The notes beneath the pieces were generated by a model. It searched no databases. It had not been told where the DNA came from and saw only the letters and a program-made list of their open reading frames with translations. From positions 124,001-188,000 of the forward strand of contig NZ_JAGQBH010000006.1 in assembly GCF_024345535.1 (NCBI RefSeq): a stretch of 64,000 nt of DNA, read 5' to 3'. Position 1 is the stretch's first letter. The number at the start of each line of letters is the position of its first letter. Made by a program: the position numbers and the translations under genes. Positions 21,211-34,556 of the stretch are shown here, piece after piece. This stretch comes from Cyanobium sp. N.Huapi 1H5 (GTDB taxonomy: Bacteria; Cyanobacteriota; Cyanobacteriia; PCC-6307; Cyanobiaceae).

Positions 21211-21977
21211 CGGGCGAGCAGCGGCGCGATCGCGGCCAGCTCCTCCCCAGCCAGGGGAGTCAGGGGTGGCAGGGCCGACGGCCGGCCCTCCCCGCAGCCA
21301 TCGGAGTCGGTGGGCCACGGCAGCCAGCGCGCCGCCGAACGGAGCAGGTGCTCCTCCAGGGCGATCCCGGCGAGCGGCAGGGGATCGAGGTCCGGCGGAT
21401 CGACGCCGAAGACCTGCCGCCAGAGGGCAGGGCAGGGGTCCAACTGGATCGAACCGTGCTGCAACAGGTGGCCGCCGCGCCACAGCTGGGCGCTGCCCAC
21501 ACGCTTGGCACCGCTGGCGTGGACCAGGTCGGCGACGGTGCTGGTGGCGAAGCAGCTGCTGCGCTGCAGGCTGGCCGCCTGGCGGCCGCCGTGCAAGGGC
21601 AGATCCATGGCGGCGAAAGCCTCCACCAGCCAGGTGAGGGCCCGGCCATAGGCCTCGGATCGGGTGCCCTGGGGCCGGGGCCACACCAGGGCGTAGGTGA
21701 GGTCGGTGCCATGGAGCACGGCCCGGCCGCCGCTGGGGCGGCGCACCAGGTCGATGCGCCCCTGGCGCCACAGGTCCCACCAGTGGGGCTCCAGCCGCCG
21801 CTGGTGCCAGCCCAGCGAGAGGGTGGGCCGCGACCAGCGGTAGAGCCGGAAGGCCGGCGCCGGGCCCTCCAGCAGCCAGGCGTCGATGGCCATCTGCCAG
21901 TCCCCGCCCAGGCAGGTGGATCCGATCCAGCGCGTGGGCGCCTCCGGCGGCGGGGATGGGGCAGGCGGCGCTGTCAT
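21144..21977 (-). CDS. Lipoate-protein ligase A / LipB-LplA-type protein
   Basis: A 277-residue member of the biotin/lipoate ligase fold. Recognised from FRLYRWSRPTLSLGWHQ, the Arg-rich VRRPSGGRAVLHGTDLTYALV motif, and KRVGSAQLWRGGHLLQHGSI. It attaches lipoate or octanoate to lipoyl domains or the glycine-cleavage H protein, or scavenges lipoate. Which acyl donor it uses cannot be told from the sequence. Confidence 0.84.
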   Translation of the reverse strand: MTAPPAPSPPPEAPTRWIGSTCLGGDWQMAIDAWLLEGPAPAFRLYRWSRPTLSLGWHQRRLEPHWWDLWRQGRIDLVRRPSGGRAVLHGTDLTYALVWPRPQGTRSEAYGRALTWLVEAFAAMDLPLHGGRQAASLQRSSCFATSTVADLVHASGAKRVGSAQLWRGGHLLQHGSIQLDPCPALWRQVFGVDPPDLDPLPLAGIALEEHLLRSAARWLPWPTDSDGCGEGRPSALPPLTPLAGEELAAIAPLLARYRLTESVSGETSPELTMPRAT

Positions 21978-22050
21978 GCTGCATTCCAGGCGGAGGGCAG
22001 GTGCTGGCGGTGGACAGCGGCCGCCGTGCCCTCGGACTCTGGTTCGAGCC

Positions 22051-22536
22051 TCAGGGGATCACGCTCCAGAAGCCAGGATCGAGCTCGTAGCCGAGCACGG
22101 CGGCCATCTGGCCCAGGTTGGCGCGGCACTCGATCCCCCCGGTGGCGGCCCAGTGGTCGAGCAGGAACAGGCGCTGGGTGATCCAGAGCTCCAGGCTCTC
22201 GGGCGCGAAACGGATTCCCTCGGTGGGGCTGAAGCCATGGGGAAGCAGCATGGCCACATGGCGGGTGAGCTGGCCGCCGCTGCGCTCCAGCACCAGGGGC
22301 AGCCAGGGATGGAGCGCATCGGCCCGCAGGCTCCACAGCCGCAGTTCCGGGATCTCCGAGAGTTCGCGCGGATCCTCCGCTTCCCGGGGCCAGTCGAAGT
22401 CGAGGGCCAGACCGCTGGCTTCGGTCAGCAGCGCGGCCGGCGCCAGCGACGCCAGGCCCGCCAGAGGGGAGAGGTCGAGGCCGCGCACCTGGGCGGCGGA
22501 CACCTTCAGGGGCTCGGGGCAGGATTGGGACGCCAT
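22051..22536 (-). CDS. CRR6-like NDH-1 maturation factor (DUF1817)
   Basis: A 161-residue protein from the ATG of MASQSCPEP. It matches the CRR6 (DUF1817) family as I know it, in DPRELSEIPELRLW, HPWLPLVLERSGGQL, and MLLPHGFSPTEGI with ESLELWI. The plant homologue is needed for assembly of the chloroplast NDH complex, through maturation of NdhI. The gene is divergent from psaM, and NDH-1 genes occur further downstream in the window. Confidence 0.82.
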   Translation of the reverse strand: MASQSCPEPLKVSAAQVRGLDLSPLAGLASLAPAALLTEASGLALDFDWPREAEDPRELSEIPELRLWSLRADALHPWLPLVLERSGGQLTRHVAMLLPHGFSPTEGIRFAPESLELWITQRLFLLDHWAATGGIECRANLGQMAAVLGYELDPGFWSVIP

Positions 22537-22627
22537 CAAGAGCTGTGACAGGGCAGGGCCGGAGGCTGGACCGTAGCCCGCGATGGCCGAAGAATGGGTC
22601 GGTCAAACTCCATTCACCGTCAAGGAT

Positions 22628-22732
22628 ATGGTCACTCCGATCAATCAGGCCGAAGTGCTGATCGCCCTCATCGTGGCGGCCCATGCCGGGGTGCTGGCCG
22701 TCCGTCTCTGCTTCAGCCTCTACAAAGCCTGA
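22628..22732 (+). CDS. psaM: Photosystem I reaction centre subunit XII
   Basis: A 34-residue peptide, below the size usually tracked. It begins MVTPINQAEVLIALIV, continues with AAHAGVLAVRL and ends SLYKA: one transmembrane helix with the conserved N-terminal TPI/SIxQAE segment and C-terminal SLYxA of cyanobacterial PsaM. Sits at the stromal/lumenal interface of PSI trimers. An AAGGA sequence precedes the ATG very closely. It is divergent from the crr6-like gene. Confidence 0.9.
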   Translation: MVTPINQAEVLIALIVAAHAGVLAVRLCFSLYKA

Positions 22733-22804
22733 AGCTGCAGCGCCGCTCCCTTGGCAAGGCCCTGGCAGGCTGCTACAAGCGGAGGGCTCGCAGCCTTCCC
22801 TCAG

Positions 22805-24429
<1,625 letters not shown>

Positions 24430-24431
24430 GG

Positions 24432-24929
24432 ATGGCCCGCGCACTGCGCTGGGGCGTGGGGCTGCTGCTGGTCGTCAGCCTGTCCATCGGTGCCTTCGTG
24501 CTCCTGCCCTTCCGCTCCTGGCTGCCGGGCGGAACGGTGGCCGATGTGCCGCTGAGTCAGGTGGTGAACGGTGCGGCCTTCAACCGGCTGTTTCCCGAGC
24601 CCCAGGACGGGGACCAGCTGGTGTTCACCCAGGAGAAGCGGGGCTTCAGCGAGGCCCGGCTCAAGCACGACGGCCAGGTGAAGGCCCTGCTCGCCATCTC
24701 CGATGTCACCACCGCTCCGGAGGCCCGCAGCAAGTTTGAAGCCAGCCAGAGCCGCCTCCAGGGCTGGCCGCTGGTGGAGCAGGGTGCCCAGGCCACGGCC
24801 CTGCTGGTGGCCGACCGCTTCCAGGTCAAGGTGATCGGCCAGGGGGAGGGCCTGGATCCGGAGCAGCGTCAGGACCTGCTCGCCCGCTTCAACCTCAGGG
24901 GTCTGGCGGCTCTGCAGGCGCCAGCATGA
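24432..24929 (+). CDS. Membrane-anchored protein of unknown function
   Basis: A 165-residue protein whose ATG lies two bases after the por stop. An N-terminal hydrophobic anchor (WGVGLLLVVSLSIGAFVLL) is followed by a soluble domain with LVFTQEKRGFSEARLKHDG, ALLAISDVTTAPEARSKF and a basic/hydrophobic end. It overlaps the next gene by four bases. The tight por-downstream spacing suggests co-transcription with por. No family recognised. Confidence 0.65.
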   Translation: MARALRWGVGLLLVVSLSIGAFVLLPFRSWLPGGTVADVPLSQVVNGAAFNRLFPEPQDGDQLVFTQEKRGFSEARLKHDGQVKALLAISDVTTAPEARSKFEASQSRLQGWPLVEQGAQATALLVADRFQVKVIGQGEGLDPEQRQDLLARFNLRGLAALQAPA

Positions 24930-25810
24930 GCTCCGTTCTCGAGCGGCTCGAGCGCCTGCCCCGCCGCAACCTGACGGTGCTGGCCATCAAGGGCCTCAGC
25001 ACCCTGGTGCCCGGCGGCTGGACCAACATCACCCGGGCCGACGCGCTGATCGGCGACGTGCTGGGCAGCAGCGATCCGGAGCTGATCCGCCAGGTGCGGG
25101 CCCGGGCCGACGTGCTGAGCCAGGCGCGCCACGAAGGCTATGGCCGTGCCCTGAGCCTGTATGACGCCGTCAACCGCTCCCAGAAGGCCGCCGGTGGCCT
25201 CAGGCTGCTGGCCAACATCGGCGGCGCCCTGCCGCTGGTGAAGCGGGTCGCCGATCTCACCCCCACCAGCGACAGCCTGCAGGCGGCGGATCTGAGCCTG
25301 AAGGTGGCCGCCGAGATGCTGGCCTTCACCCAGGTGAATGGCCTGCCCGGTGACAGCTTCGGCGACTTCGCCGCCGCCCTGGGCGACTACGCCGGCGAGG
25401 CCCGGGTGAGGATGGCCGCCCTGATCTGCTTCGATGCCCTGCTGCCCCTGGGCGACCAGGCCCTGCAGCGGCTGGATGGCCTGCTGGGGGGTCTCCACAA
25501 GCGGGACCTGCACCAGCTGCCCGCCTACGCCGGCATGGCCCGACTGCTGCCGGGTCGTGGGGATGGGGCCCACCTGACCTTCCTGCGCCGGGGCATCGAG
25601 CCGTGGCTGGGCTGGGCCGAAGGCTTCAGCAGCCAGCTGGGCCTCACCGGCCAGAAGGCGGTTCAGGCCCTGGAGGGAACCCTGGGCCCCTGGCAGGGGA
25701 GCTTCAAGCAGATGGCCACCTTCCTCGACGCCTTCACGGACACCTACCAGCACACAGGCGTGCAGGCCGTGGCCCGCCGGCTGGTGGAGCGGGCCGCCGC
25801 GGAAATCTGA
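24926..25810 (+). CDS. Helical protein of unknown function downstream of por
   Basis: A 294-residue, mainly helical, soluble-looking protein (ATGA overlap with the previous gene). Segments such as VLAIKGLSTLVPGGWTNI, ADVLSQARHEGYGRALSLYD and LANIGGALPLVKRVADLTP look like real protein rather than shadow. Many Ala/Leu/Gly, no Cys pairs, no P-loop, no clear membrane segment. With the preceding anchored protein it may form a pair linked to por; function unknown. Confidence 0.65.
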   Translation: MSSVLERLERLPRRNLTVLAIKGLSTLVPGGWTNITRADALIGDVLGSSDPELIRQVRARADVLSQARHEGYGRALSLYDAVNRSQKAAGGLRLLANIGGALPLVKRVADLTPTSDSLQAADLSLKVAAEMLAFTQVNGLPGDSFGDFAAALGDYAGEARVRMAALICFDALLPLGDQALQRLDGLLGGLHKRDLHQLPAYAGMARLLPGRGDGAHLTFLRRGIEPWLGWAEGFSSQLGLTGQKAVQALEGTLGPWQGSFKQMATFLDAFTDTYQHTGVQAVARRLVERAAAEI

Positions 25811-25869
25811 GGGAGGCTGATGTCGGGCAGTGCCTGACTCCCATGCCCCCTGGATGATTCCCACGCCCC

Positions 25870-26421
25870 CTAGATCGAGAGCATCTTGATCCCCAGCGCG
25901 ATCAGCACGGCACCGGCGAGCATCTCCACCTTGCTGCCCAGGGCCCCGGAGAGCCGGCGGGCCAGAAACAGGCCGAGGTAGGTGGACACGAAGGCCCCCA
26001 CACCGATGGCGGTGGAGTAGAGCCCGATGGGCTTGTTCAGAAGGCCGAGGGAGACGCCGACCCCCAGGGAATCGATGCTGGTGATGGCGGACACGAACAG
26101 GATGCGCAGGGGTCCATGCACCCTCAGCTCCTCCTCCGCCCCCTTGCCATCACGGTGCTCCAGGTAGGCCGACCAGCACATGTGGCCGCCCACCGCCACC
26201 AGCAGCGCGAAGGCCACCCAGTGGTCATAGTCCATGATCAGCTTGCGGGCGATGCGGCCCAGCAGAAAGCCGATGGCCGTGGCCAGGCCTTCCGAGAGGC
26301 CCGAACTGAGAGCGAAGAAGAGCGCCCGGCGCCAGGAGAAATGGCGGAATCCCAGGGCGATCGCCGCCGAGAAGGAGTCCACACTCAGCACCGCCGTGAA
26401 CAGCAGCAGCTCCAGGATCAT
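25870..26421 (-). CDS. mntP: MntP-like manganese efflux / multi-helix membrane protein
   Basis: A 183-residue six-helix membrane protein. The repeated acidic motifs SVDSFSAAIALG (helix 1) and SAITSIDSLGVGVSLG (helix 4) are the signature of the MntP/DUF204 fold, whose paired Asp residues bind the metal. The known family member exports Mn2+, relevant for a photosynthetic cell that imports Mn for photosystem II. It converges on the unknown por-downstream gene. Confidence 0.82.
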   Translation of the reverse strand: MILELLLFTAVLSVDSFSAAIALGFRHFSWRRALFFALSSGLSEGLATAIGFLLGRIARKLIMDYDHWVAFALLVAVGGHMCWSAYLEHRDGKGAEEELRVHGPLRILFVSAITSIDSLGVGVSLGLLNKPIGLYSTAIGVGAFVSTYLGLFLARRLSGALGSKVEMLAGAVLIALGIKMLSI

Positions 26422-26490
26422 GCCGCTGGCCCGTCGGTCCTCGCCCTTTGCCCCGAGCCGAAGGCGGCCCGAGGCAAAGGGGCGGCGACC

Positions 26491-27471
<981 letters not shown>

Positions 27472-27531
27472 TCAGGGGATCACGCAAACCGAAACATCGC
27501 CAGAAAGGCCCTCAAGGGCACAACAGGGCCC

Positions 27532-29217
27532 TCAGCGACTGAAGTGGGCCTTGGCGTCGTAGAGGGCTTCGGCATCGATCCTCTCCAGGCCCCGTTCGCG
27601 GGCGAAGGCTTCGGTGTTCTTGCGCACCTTGCCCCGCACGAAGAAGGGAATCTTGGCGAGTTCGGCCTCACCATCGGCGGTCCAGAGGCTTTCGAGGGCC
27701 TCCCGGACGGCGGCGCCGGCGGTGGTGGTGCCGGGTGCCGGACCTGTGGTGGCTGTGGTGGCCGGGGCTGGCGTCGGGACCGTGGCCGTGGCCATGGAGC
27801 CCTCCTGGTCGGCGCCCGAAGCCGCCGCCGGTGCGCCGTCGCCGAGGTGACTGCGGTGGCCATCGACGAACTCGAAGTCGTGGCGGAACATCCCGATCAG
27901 GTGCTCCTCCAGACCCATCATCAGCGGGTGCACCCAGGAGTCGAAGATCACGTTGGCCCCCTCCCAGCCCATCTGGGGGGAGTAGCGGGCCGGCACGTCC
28001 TGGACATGCAGGGGGGCGCTGATCACGGCACAGGGCAGCCCCAGCCGCTTGGCGCTGTGGCGCTCCATCTGGGTGCCCAGCACCAGCTCGGCGGCCGCCT
28101 CGGCCATCGCCTTCTCCACCACCAGGTAGTCGTCGGTGATCAGGGCCTCCAGGCCCAGTTCGGCGGCCGCGGCCCGCACCTCCCGGGCCTGCTCCCGGCT
28201 GTAGCTGCCCAGGCCCACCACCTGGAAGCCCAGTTCCTTGGAGGCGATCCGGGAGGCGGCGATGGCGTGGGTGGCATCGGCGAAGATGAACACCCGCTTG
28301 CCGGTGAGGTAGGTGGAATCCACCGACTTGGAGTACCAGGGCAGCCGCGAGCGACGCTCGGCCTCGCTCGGCTGACCCTCCACCTCCTGCAGCTCGGCCG
28401 GCAGGGCCAGATCAAGCACCCCGTGCAGCTCCCGCAGGAAGGTGGCGGTGGCGCCGATGCCGATCGGCACCGTGCGCACCACCGGGGTGCCGAAGCTGCG
28501 CTCCAGCCAGCTGCACACCGGTCCCGCCACTTCCGGGTAGAGGCAGACGTTGGCATCGGCCGTGGGGATGCGCTCCAGGTCGGCGGGCCGGGCCCCCAGG
28601 GGCGCCACCACCGCCACATCGATGCCGTGCTCGGCCAGCAGCCGGGTGATCTCCAGGACGTCGTCCCGGCAGCGGAAGCCCAGCAGGCTGGGGCCCAGCA
28701 GGTTGACCCGGGGCCGGCGGCCCTCCTCGCGCCAGCGGGACGGGGAGGGCTTGGGGGTGCCCGGCGCCGGCAGCTGGGGCTTGAGCAGGGTGCGGACCAG
28801 CTGGTAGACGGTCTCGGCCGCCCCCCAGTTCTCCTTCTTGGAGTAGGCGGGCAGCTCCAGGTTCACCATCGGCACCCCCAGGTTCATGCCGGCGGCCAGG
28901 GCGCCGGGCTGGTCCTGGATGAGCTCGGCGGTGCAGCTTTCCCCCACCAGCAGCGCGTCGGGCTGGAAGCGATCGACGGCCTGGCGGATCGAGCGCTGCA
29001 CCAGCTCGGCGGTGTCACCGCCCAGATCCCTGGCCTGGAAGGTGGTGTAGGTGACGGGGGGCCGCAGTCCCCGCCGCTCGATCATCGTGAACAGCAGGTC
29101 GGCGTAGGTGTCGCCCTGGGGGGCATGGAGCACGTAGTGCACCCCCTCCATGGAGGTGGCGATGCGCATGGCCCCGACGTGGGGGGGGCCTTCGTAGGTC
29201 CAGAGGGTCAGTTCCAT
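27532..29217 (-). CDS. chlB: Light-independent protochlorophyllide reductase subunit B, enlarged
   Basis: Catalytic subunit of the ChlN-ChlB heterotetramer, NifDK-like. It starts at the ATG of [10 protein letters not shown] (561 residues). Cluster-ligand and substrate motifs include [24 protein letters not shown] and [10 protein letters not shown]-type sequence ([19 protein letters not shown]). The C-terminal domain ([20 protein letters not shown]) is joined through a Thr/Pro/Ala-rich linker of ~45 residues, and a Pro/Arg-rich insert lies near residue 155. Both make it longer than ChlB proteins of ~510-535 residues. Confidence 0.96.
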   Translation of the reverse strand: MELTLWTYEGPPHVGAMRIATSMEGVHYVLHAPQGDTYADLLFTMIERRGLRPPVTYTTFQARDLGGDTAELVQRSIRQAVDRFQPDALLVGESCTAELIQDQPGALAAGMNLGVPMVNLELPAYSKKENWGAAETVYQLVRTLLKPQLPAPGTPKPSPSRWREEGRRPRVNLLGPSLLGFRCRDDVLEITRLLAEHGIDVAVVAPLGARPADLERIPTADANVCLYPEVAGPVCSWLERSFGTPVVRTVPIGIGATATFLRELHGVLDLALPAELQEVEGQPSEAERRSRLPWYSKSVDSTYLTGKRVFIFADATHAIAASRIASKELGFQVVGLGSYSREQAREVRAAAAELGLEALITDDYLVVEKAMAEAAAELVLGTQMERHSAKRLGLPCAVISAPLHVQDVPARYSPQMGWEGANVIFDSWVHPLMMGLEEHLIGMFRHDFEFVDGHRSHLGDGAPAAASGADQEGSMATATVPTPAPATTATTGPAPGTTTAGAAVREALESLWTADGEAELAKIPFFVRGKVRKNTEAFARERGLERIDAEALYDAKAHFSR

Positions 29218-29224
29218 GGGGGTG

Positions 29225-30550
<1,326 letters not shown>

Positions 30551-30620
30551 TTAGCGGGGACGGTGGGGTCCGCGCCCGACTGCGTTACATCTTTTCGGGA
30601 TCGTGTGCGGGTTCCCGCGC

Positions 30621-31127
30621 TCACAGACGGCGGCGGAATCCCTCACCGAAGCCGATGCTGCGCTCCTCCCGCTCGCCATCGGCGCTGCGGCTCAGCTTCC
30701 ACACGTTGCGCCCCAGGCGGCGGGCCGTGAGTCCGCCCCGCTCCACCTGCGCGGCCCCCGGCCGGGCCCCCATCAGCTGGGTGACCTCGGCGGTGCTCAG
30801 GGGAGCGCCGGTGCGGATGGCCAGCTCGGTGATCTCGAGCCGCTGGCGCAGGGTCGCCAGGTCAACCGGGTGGTCCTCGGCGGCATCCTTCCAGTCGGCG
30901 AAGCCGTCGCCGATGCCGCCGCCCATGCGCCGCATCAGGCCAAGGCCGATGAAGGCGAGGGCCTGCTCCGGCCGCACCCCCTCATCGAGCGCCCGGGTGA
31001 TCCATTCGGACACGGTGTCCTGATCGAGGGGATGGCGCAGGGGCTGGGTCTCGCTCGCCACCCCGGAGGCGGAGGAACTGCCGGGGGAGGCAGGGGTCGT
31101 GGTGGTTGCGGTGCGCCGGGTGGCCAT
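30621..31127 (-). CDS. Unrecognised protein upstream of chlN
   Basis: A 168-residue protein from the ATG of MATRRTATTT. The N-terminal 40 residues are Thr/Ser/Ala-rich and likely disordered. The rest contains helical segments (VSEWITRALDEGVRPEQALAF and LRQRLEITELAIRTG) and a compact C-terminus with PLSTAEVTQLMGARPG, resembling a small winged-helix-like unit (AQVERGGLTARRLGRNVWKL). From memory, a small gene at this place between chlN and the cso operon is also seen in other picocyanobacteria. Function unknown; DNA binding is a guess. Confidence 0.65.
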   Translation of the reverse strand: MATRRTATTTTPASPGSSSASGVASETQPLRHPLDQDTVSEWITRALDEGVRPEQALAFIGLGLMRRMGGGIGDGFADWKDAAEDHPVDLATLRQRLEITELAIRTGAPLSTAEVTQLMGARPGAAQVERGGLTARRLGRNVWKLSRSADGEREERSIGFGEGFRRRL

Positions 31128-31267
31128 GGTCGCGCCTGGAAAGGTTGACCTGGAAGGTATCGGTTGCCTTCGGAATCGCAAGGGTGCGGACGTCATCAAT
31201 CACGATGGAAAGAAGGCGCCCATTCGTGTCTCCATCCGGGCGCGGCGCGGCGCTTCCTTCCGTCCCC

Positions 31268-32977
31268 ATGGACCGTTCGCCCCATCGGCCCTGCGACCAG
31301 GGACCCACCCGTGGGGTCGATACGGGGGCCCCCTGGGAGGATCCCGTCGAGATCGCCCCCGGCGTGTGGTGGGTGGGGGTGCGGCTGGCCCACGACCACT
31401 TCCAGTGCCACACCTATTTCATTGCCAACGGTTCGGACGGGGTGCTGATTGATCCGGGTTCACCGCTCACCATCGAGGGAACCCTGGCCAAGCTGCGGGC
31501 GATCACCGATCTCGACGCGATCCGCTGGCTCGTCTGTCACCATTCCGACCCCGACATCTGCGCCGCCCTGCCCCGACTCGGGGAGGTGCTCAGGCGACCT
31601 GACGTCCAGGTGGTCACCGAGTGGCGTGCCAACGCCCTGATCCGCCACTACGGCCATGGGTTCTCCACCTACCTGGTGGAGCAGCACGGCTGGTGCCTGC
31701 CCATGGCGGGGGACCGGCGGCTGGAATTCCAGCTGACGCCCTACCTCCACTTCCCCGGGGCGATGGTGTCCCATGACAGCGCCACCGGCACCCTGTTCTC
31801 CTCCGACCTGTTCGGTGGCTTCGTTCCCGACAGCGGCGTGCTCGAGTCGGACGATGCCGCTTACATCATCGAGAACGCCCGGCCGTTCCACCAGCACTAC
31901 ATGCCCAGCCGGGAGCTGCTCAGTGCCGGCCTGGCCCGCATCCGCTCCCGCTGGAGCCGCATCGAGCGGATCGCCCCCCAGCACGGCCACATCGTCCCCG
32001 CCACCATCGTCGATCAGGTCTTCAGCGCCCTCGGCGCCATGGAATGCGGCGTCTACTGCCTCGCCGACGCCGACCTCGACCTCAAGCGCCTGCTGCGCAT
32101 CGCAGAGGCCCGGCGGCGTCTCCAGGAGGCCCTGATCCACCAGGGCACGCCCCTGGGGATGGTCCGCGCCATCGGCAGCATCCTCGATGCCACCGGCCAG
32201 GCCAGCAGCTGCGAACTGGCCGTGCTGATGCCCGGTGACGGCTGGACCACCTGGTCCGCCGAGGCGGACCACTCCGAACGGCGGCAGCCGACCCCCGGCT
32301 GGCACCACATCTGCCTGATCGGCGAGCCCGCCATGGTGCTGGCCATCGGCGGTCGCAACGCGGGTCCACCATTCGACCCCGACATGGAACGGATGCTCCG
32401 GGAGTTCGCCGAGTCGATGCACCCCTGGGTGGAGCATCTCCTGGAGGATCAGCGCCATGCCCATGAGGTGGCCGTCCTCAACACCGCCGCCCTCTGCGAT
32501 CCGCTCACGGGCCTGGCCAACCGGCGCGCCCTGGAGGCGGCGCCGCTGCCGCCCAGCTACGCCCTGATCGAGCTGGATCTGGACCATTTCAAGCTGGTCA
32601 ATGACGGCTTCGGCCACGACGCCGGCGACCGGGTGCTGCGGCAGGTGGCGCGGGTGCTGAGGGAGTCGGTGCGGGAGCAGGACCAGACCTTCCGCCTCGG
32701 CGGCGAGGAATTCCTGGTGCTGCTGCCGGAAGCCGACCGGGCGACGGCCCTGCGGGTGGCCGAGCGGATCCGGCTCTCGATGCACCGGCTGGATCTGCAG
32801 GGGGAGGCCCCCGGCGGGCGCCTCACGGTCAGCCTGGGCGTGAGCACGACGGCGGCCGAGCCGGCGGCTGACTTCCCCCGGATGATGGCGCTGGCCGACC
32901 GGGCCCTCTATGCCGCCAAGGCCGCCGGCCGCGACCGCGTCTGGATCGCCGACGGCCTCTCCCTGAGCAGCCGCTAG
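31268..32977 (+). CDS. Diiron (ODP / flavodiiron-like beta-lactamase fold)-GGDEF diguanylate cyclase
   Basis: A 569-residue fusion from the ATG of MDRSPHRP. Residues ~25-255 form a metallo-beta-lactamase fold with the flavodiiron/ODP ligand pattern: His92, Asp94 and Asp96 (HSDPD), His161, Asp180 and His239. Spacings of 18 residues between His161 and Asp180 and 58 to His239 are close to those of flavodiiron proteins. The second His that normally follows the Asp is Ile97. Residues ~300-425 are a GAF-like linker. Residues ~440-565 are a GGDEF domain with active motif GGEEF (478-482), FDLDHFK-type metal site ([13 protein letters not shown]) and an inhibitory RxxD (REQD, 469-472). It should make c-di-GMP under control of oxygen, NO or redox. 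Confidence 0.88.
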   Translation: MDRSPHRPCDQGPTRGVDTGAPWEDPVEIAPGVWWVGVRLAHDHFQCHTYFIANGSDGVLIDPGSPLTIEGTLAKLRAITDLDAIRWLVCHHSDPDICAALPRLGEVLRRPDVQVVTEWRANALIRHYGHGFSTYLVEQHGWCLPMAGDRRLEFQLTPYLHFPGAMVSHDSATGTLFSSDLFGGFVPDSGVLESDDAAYIIENARPFHQHYMPSRELLSAGLARIRSRWSRIERIAPQHGHIVPATIVDQVFSALGAMECGVYCLADADLDLKRLLRIAEARRRLQEALIHQGTPLGMVRAIGSILDATGQASSCELAVLMPGDGWTTWSAEADHSERRQPTPGWHHICLIGEPAMVLAIGGRNAGPPFDPDMERMLREFAESMHPWVEHLLEDQRHAHEVAVLNTAALCDPLTGLANRRALEAAPLPPSYALIELDLDHFKLVNDGFGHDAGDRVLRQVARVLRESVREQDQTFRLGGEEFLVLLPEADRATALRVAERIRLSMHRLDLQGEAPGGRLTVSLGVSTTAAEPAADFPRMMALADRALYAAKAAGRDRVWIADGLSLSSR

Positions 32978-33031
32978 GCCGGAACCCCCCGCCGGCGCCC
33001 CGCCCGGGAGTACCCTCCCCTTCTGGACTGC

Positions 33032-33049
33032 CCCTGGCGGCGGCCAGGG
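33032..33049 (+). terminator. Hairpin downstream of the diiron-GGDEF gene
   Basis: Perfect seven-base arms CCCTGGC and GCCAGGG with a GGCG loop, 55 bases after the GGDEF stop and 71 bases before csoS1D. No T-run follows. It may separate the signalling gene from the carboxysome genes. Confidence 0.4.
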
Positions 33050-33119
33050 ATCCCGGCGCTTCAACCACCCCGGGGATCGCAACGACCGTTTGTTCCGGGG
33101 GTTGGCGCCTCGCGCCGTG

Positions 33120-33920
33120 ATGGATTCGCAGAGTGCCCGTTCCTTCCTTCGCGACGACCGGTCGGACGCCCGCAGGAAGGCGGCGAGTCTGCGGATCACG
33201 GGCACCGATGTGAGCGGCGAGGCCTCCGGGGCCAGCTGCGTGATCACCACCGACAGCGAAGGCCGGCGGCTGGCACGCCAGTCCAGCCACGTGCAGTCGA
33301 TCGAACTGCGCACTTACGTCTTCCTGGATTCCCTCCAGCCCCAGCTGGCGTCGTACATGGGCACGGTGTCCCATGGCTTCCTGCCGATCCCCGGCGATGC
33401 CTGCCTCTGGCTGGAGGTCTCCCCGGGGATGGCGGTGCACCGGGTCACCGACATCGCCCTCAAAGCCAGCACGGTGCGGCTCGGCCAGATGGTGGTGGAG
33501 CGGGCCTTCGGCTCCCTGGCCCTCTATCACCGGGACCAGAGCAACGTGCTCCACTCCGGCGACGTGGTCCTGGAGGCCATCGGCAGCCGGGTGGAGCTGC
33601 GCAGCCGCTGCGAGGTCACCTGGACGGAGATCATCCGGGCGATCACCCCCGACCACGCCGTCCTGATCAACCGCCAGAACCGCCGCGGCTCGATGATCCA
33701 GGCCGGGATGAGCATGTTCATCCTCGAGACCGAACCGGCGGGCTACGTGCTGATCGCCGCCAACGAAGCCGAGAAGAGCTCCAACATCACCGTGGTGGAC
33801 GTCAAGGCGGTGGGTGCCTTCGGCCGCCTCACCCTGGCGGGCAAGGAGGGCGACGTGGAGGAGGCCGCCGCCGCCGCCATGCGGGCCGTGGCCCAGATCA
33901 ACGCCGGATCCCGCAGCTGA
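33120..33920 (+). CDS. csoS1D: Carboxysome shell protein, tandem BMC (trimer type)
   Basis: A 266-residue tandem BMC-domain protein; the frame is open slightly upstream, but [10 protein letters not shown] is the likely start. An N-terminal ~50-residue disordered region precedes two BMC domains (about 55-160 and 161-266), seen in [13 protein letters not shown] to [11 protein letters not shown] and [16 protein letters not shown]. In Prochlorococcus, CsoS1D forms stacked trimers with gated central pores, thought to pass larger metabolites such as RuBP. Its position just ahead of rdgB and the cso operon is the known picocyanobacterial order. Confidence 0.9.
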   Translation: MDSQSARSFLRDDRSDARRKAASLRITGTDVSGEASGASCVITTDSEGRRLARQSSHVQSIELRTYVFLDSLQPQLASYMGTVSHGFLPIPGDACLWLEVSPGMAVHRVTDIALKASTVRLGQMVVERAFGSLALYHRDQSNVLHSGDVVLEAIGSRVELRSRCEVTWTEIIRAITPDHAVLINRQNRRGSMIQAGMSMFILETEPAGYVLIAANEAEKSSNITVVDVKAVGAFGRLTLAGKEGDVEEAAAAAMRAVAQINAGSRS

Positions 33921-33947
33921 GCGCCAACGGCCCGGCACTCTGCCGGC

Positions 33948-34556
33948 TCAGTCCAGCCCCAGCAGCCGCTTGAGACCCGGGGCCATCGCCCGGGCCGCCT
34001 TGCCGCGGCTGCCAAGCCGGCTCTTGAGGTGCTCGCCCATCGCCGCATAGCTGCAGCCCGCCTCCCGCACATGGAAGATCGGGTCGTAGCCGCCGCCATG
34101 GCCGGAGGGCTCCCGCAGGATCAGCCCCCGGCAGACCCCCTCCGACTCCAGGACCACCGCACCGCTGGGATCGGCCAGGGCCATGGCGCTGACGAAGGTG
34201 CCGCCCCGGTAGAGGGAATCGCCCAGTTCGTGCAGCAGCCGGTGGATCTTCTCGTGATCCGTGGGGGCATAGCGCGCCGAGAACAGGCCGGGGCGGCCAT
34301 CGAGGGCATCCACCTCCAGGCCGGAATCGTCAGCCAGCGACCAGCAGCCCGTGAGCGAGGCCACCGTGGAAGCCTTGAGGCGCGCATTCTCCGCGTAGGT
34401 GAGCCCCGTCTCCTCGATCTCCAGGTCCCTGGGCTGCTGGCGCACCTCCAGTCCCACCTCGGGGCCTACCCCCTCGAGCATGGCCGTGATCTCGGCCACC
34501 TTGTGGGGGTTGCCGCTGGCGATCACCAGGACCGGGGGGGAAGGGGAAAGGGACAA
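33948..34556 (-). CDS. rdgB: Non-canonical purine NTP pyrophosphatase (RdgB/HAM1)
   Basis: Hydrolyses ITP, dITP and XTP to clean the nucleotide pool. A TTG gives 202 residues beginning SLSPSPPVLVIASGN; a GTG at 34526 would start exactly at the fold, and longer upstream frames look low-complexity. Family motifs are VIASGNPHKVAEI, SLADDSGLEVDALDGRPG, SARYAP and GGGYDPIF. Its location between csoS1D and csoS1 on the opposite strand is common in alpha-cyanobacteria; there is no obvious functional link to carboxysomes. Confidence 0.93.
   Translation of the reverse strand: MSLSPSPPVLVIASGNPHKVAEITAMLEGVGPEVGLEVRQQPRDLEIEETGLTYAENARLKASTVASLTGCWSLADDSGLEVDALDGRPGLFSARYAPTDHEKIHRLLHELGDSLYRGGTFVSAMALADPSGAVVLESEGVCRGLILREPSGHGGGYDPIFHVREAGCSYAAMGEHLKSRLGSRGKAARAMAPGLKRLLGLD

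Noticed and set aside
21225-21240. HIP1 (GCGATCGC) sites as a possible dense repeat family
   Set aside because: Single copies were seen (for example here and near 16605), but not at a density that stands out in such GC-rich DNA by eye.
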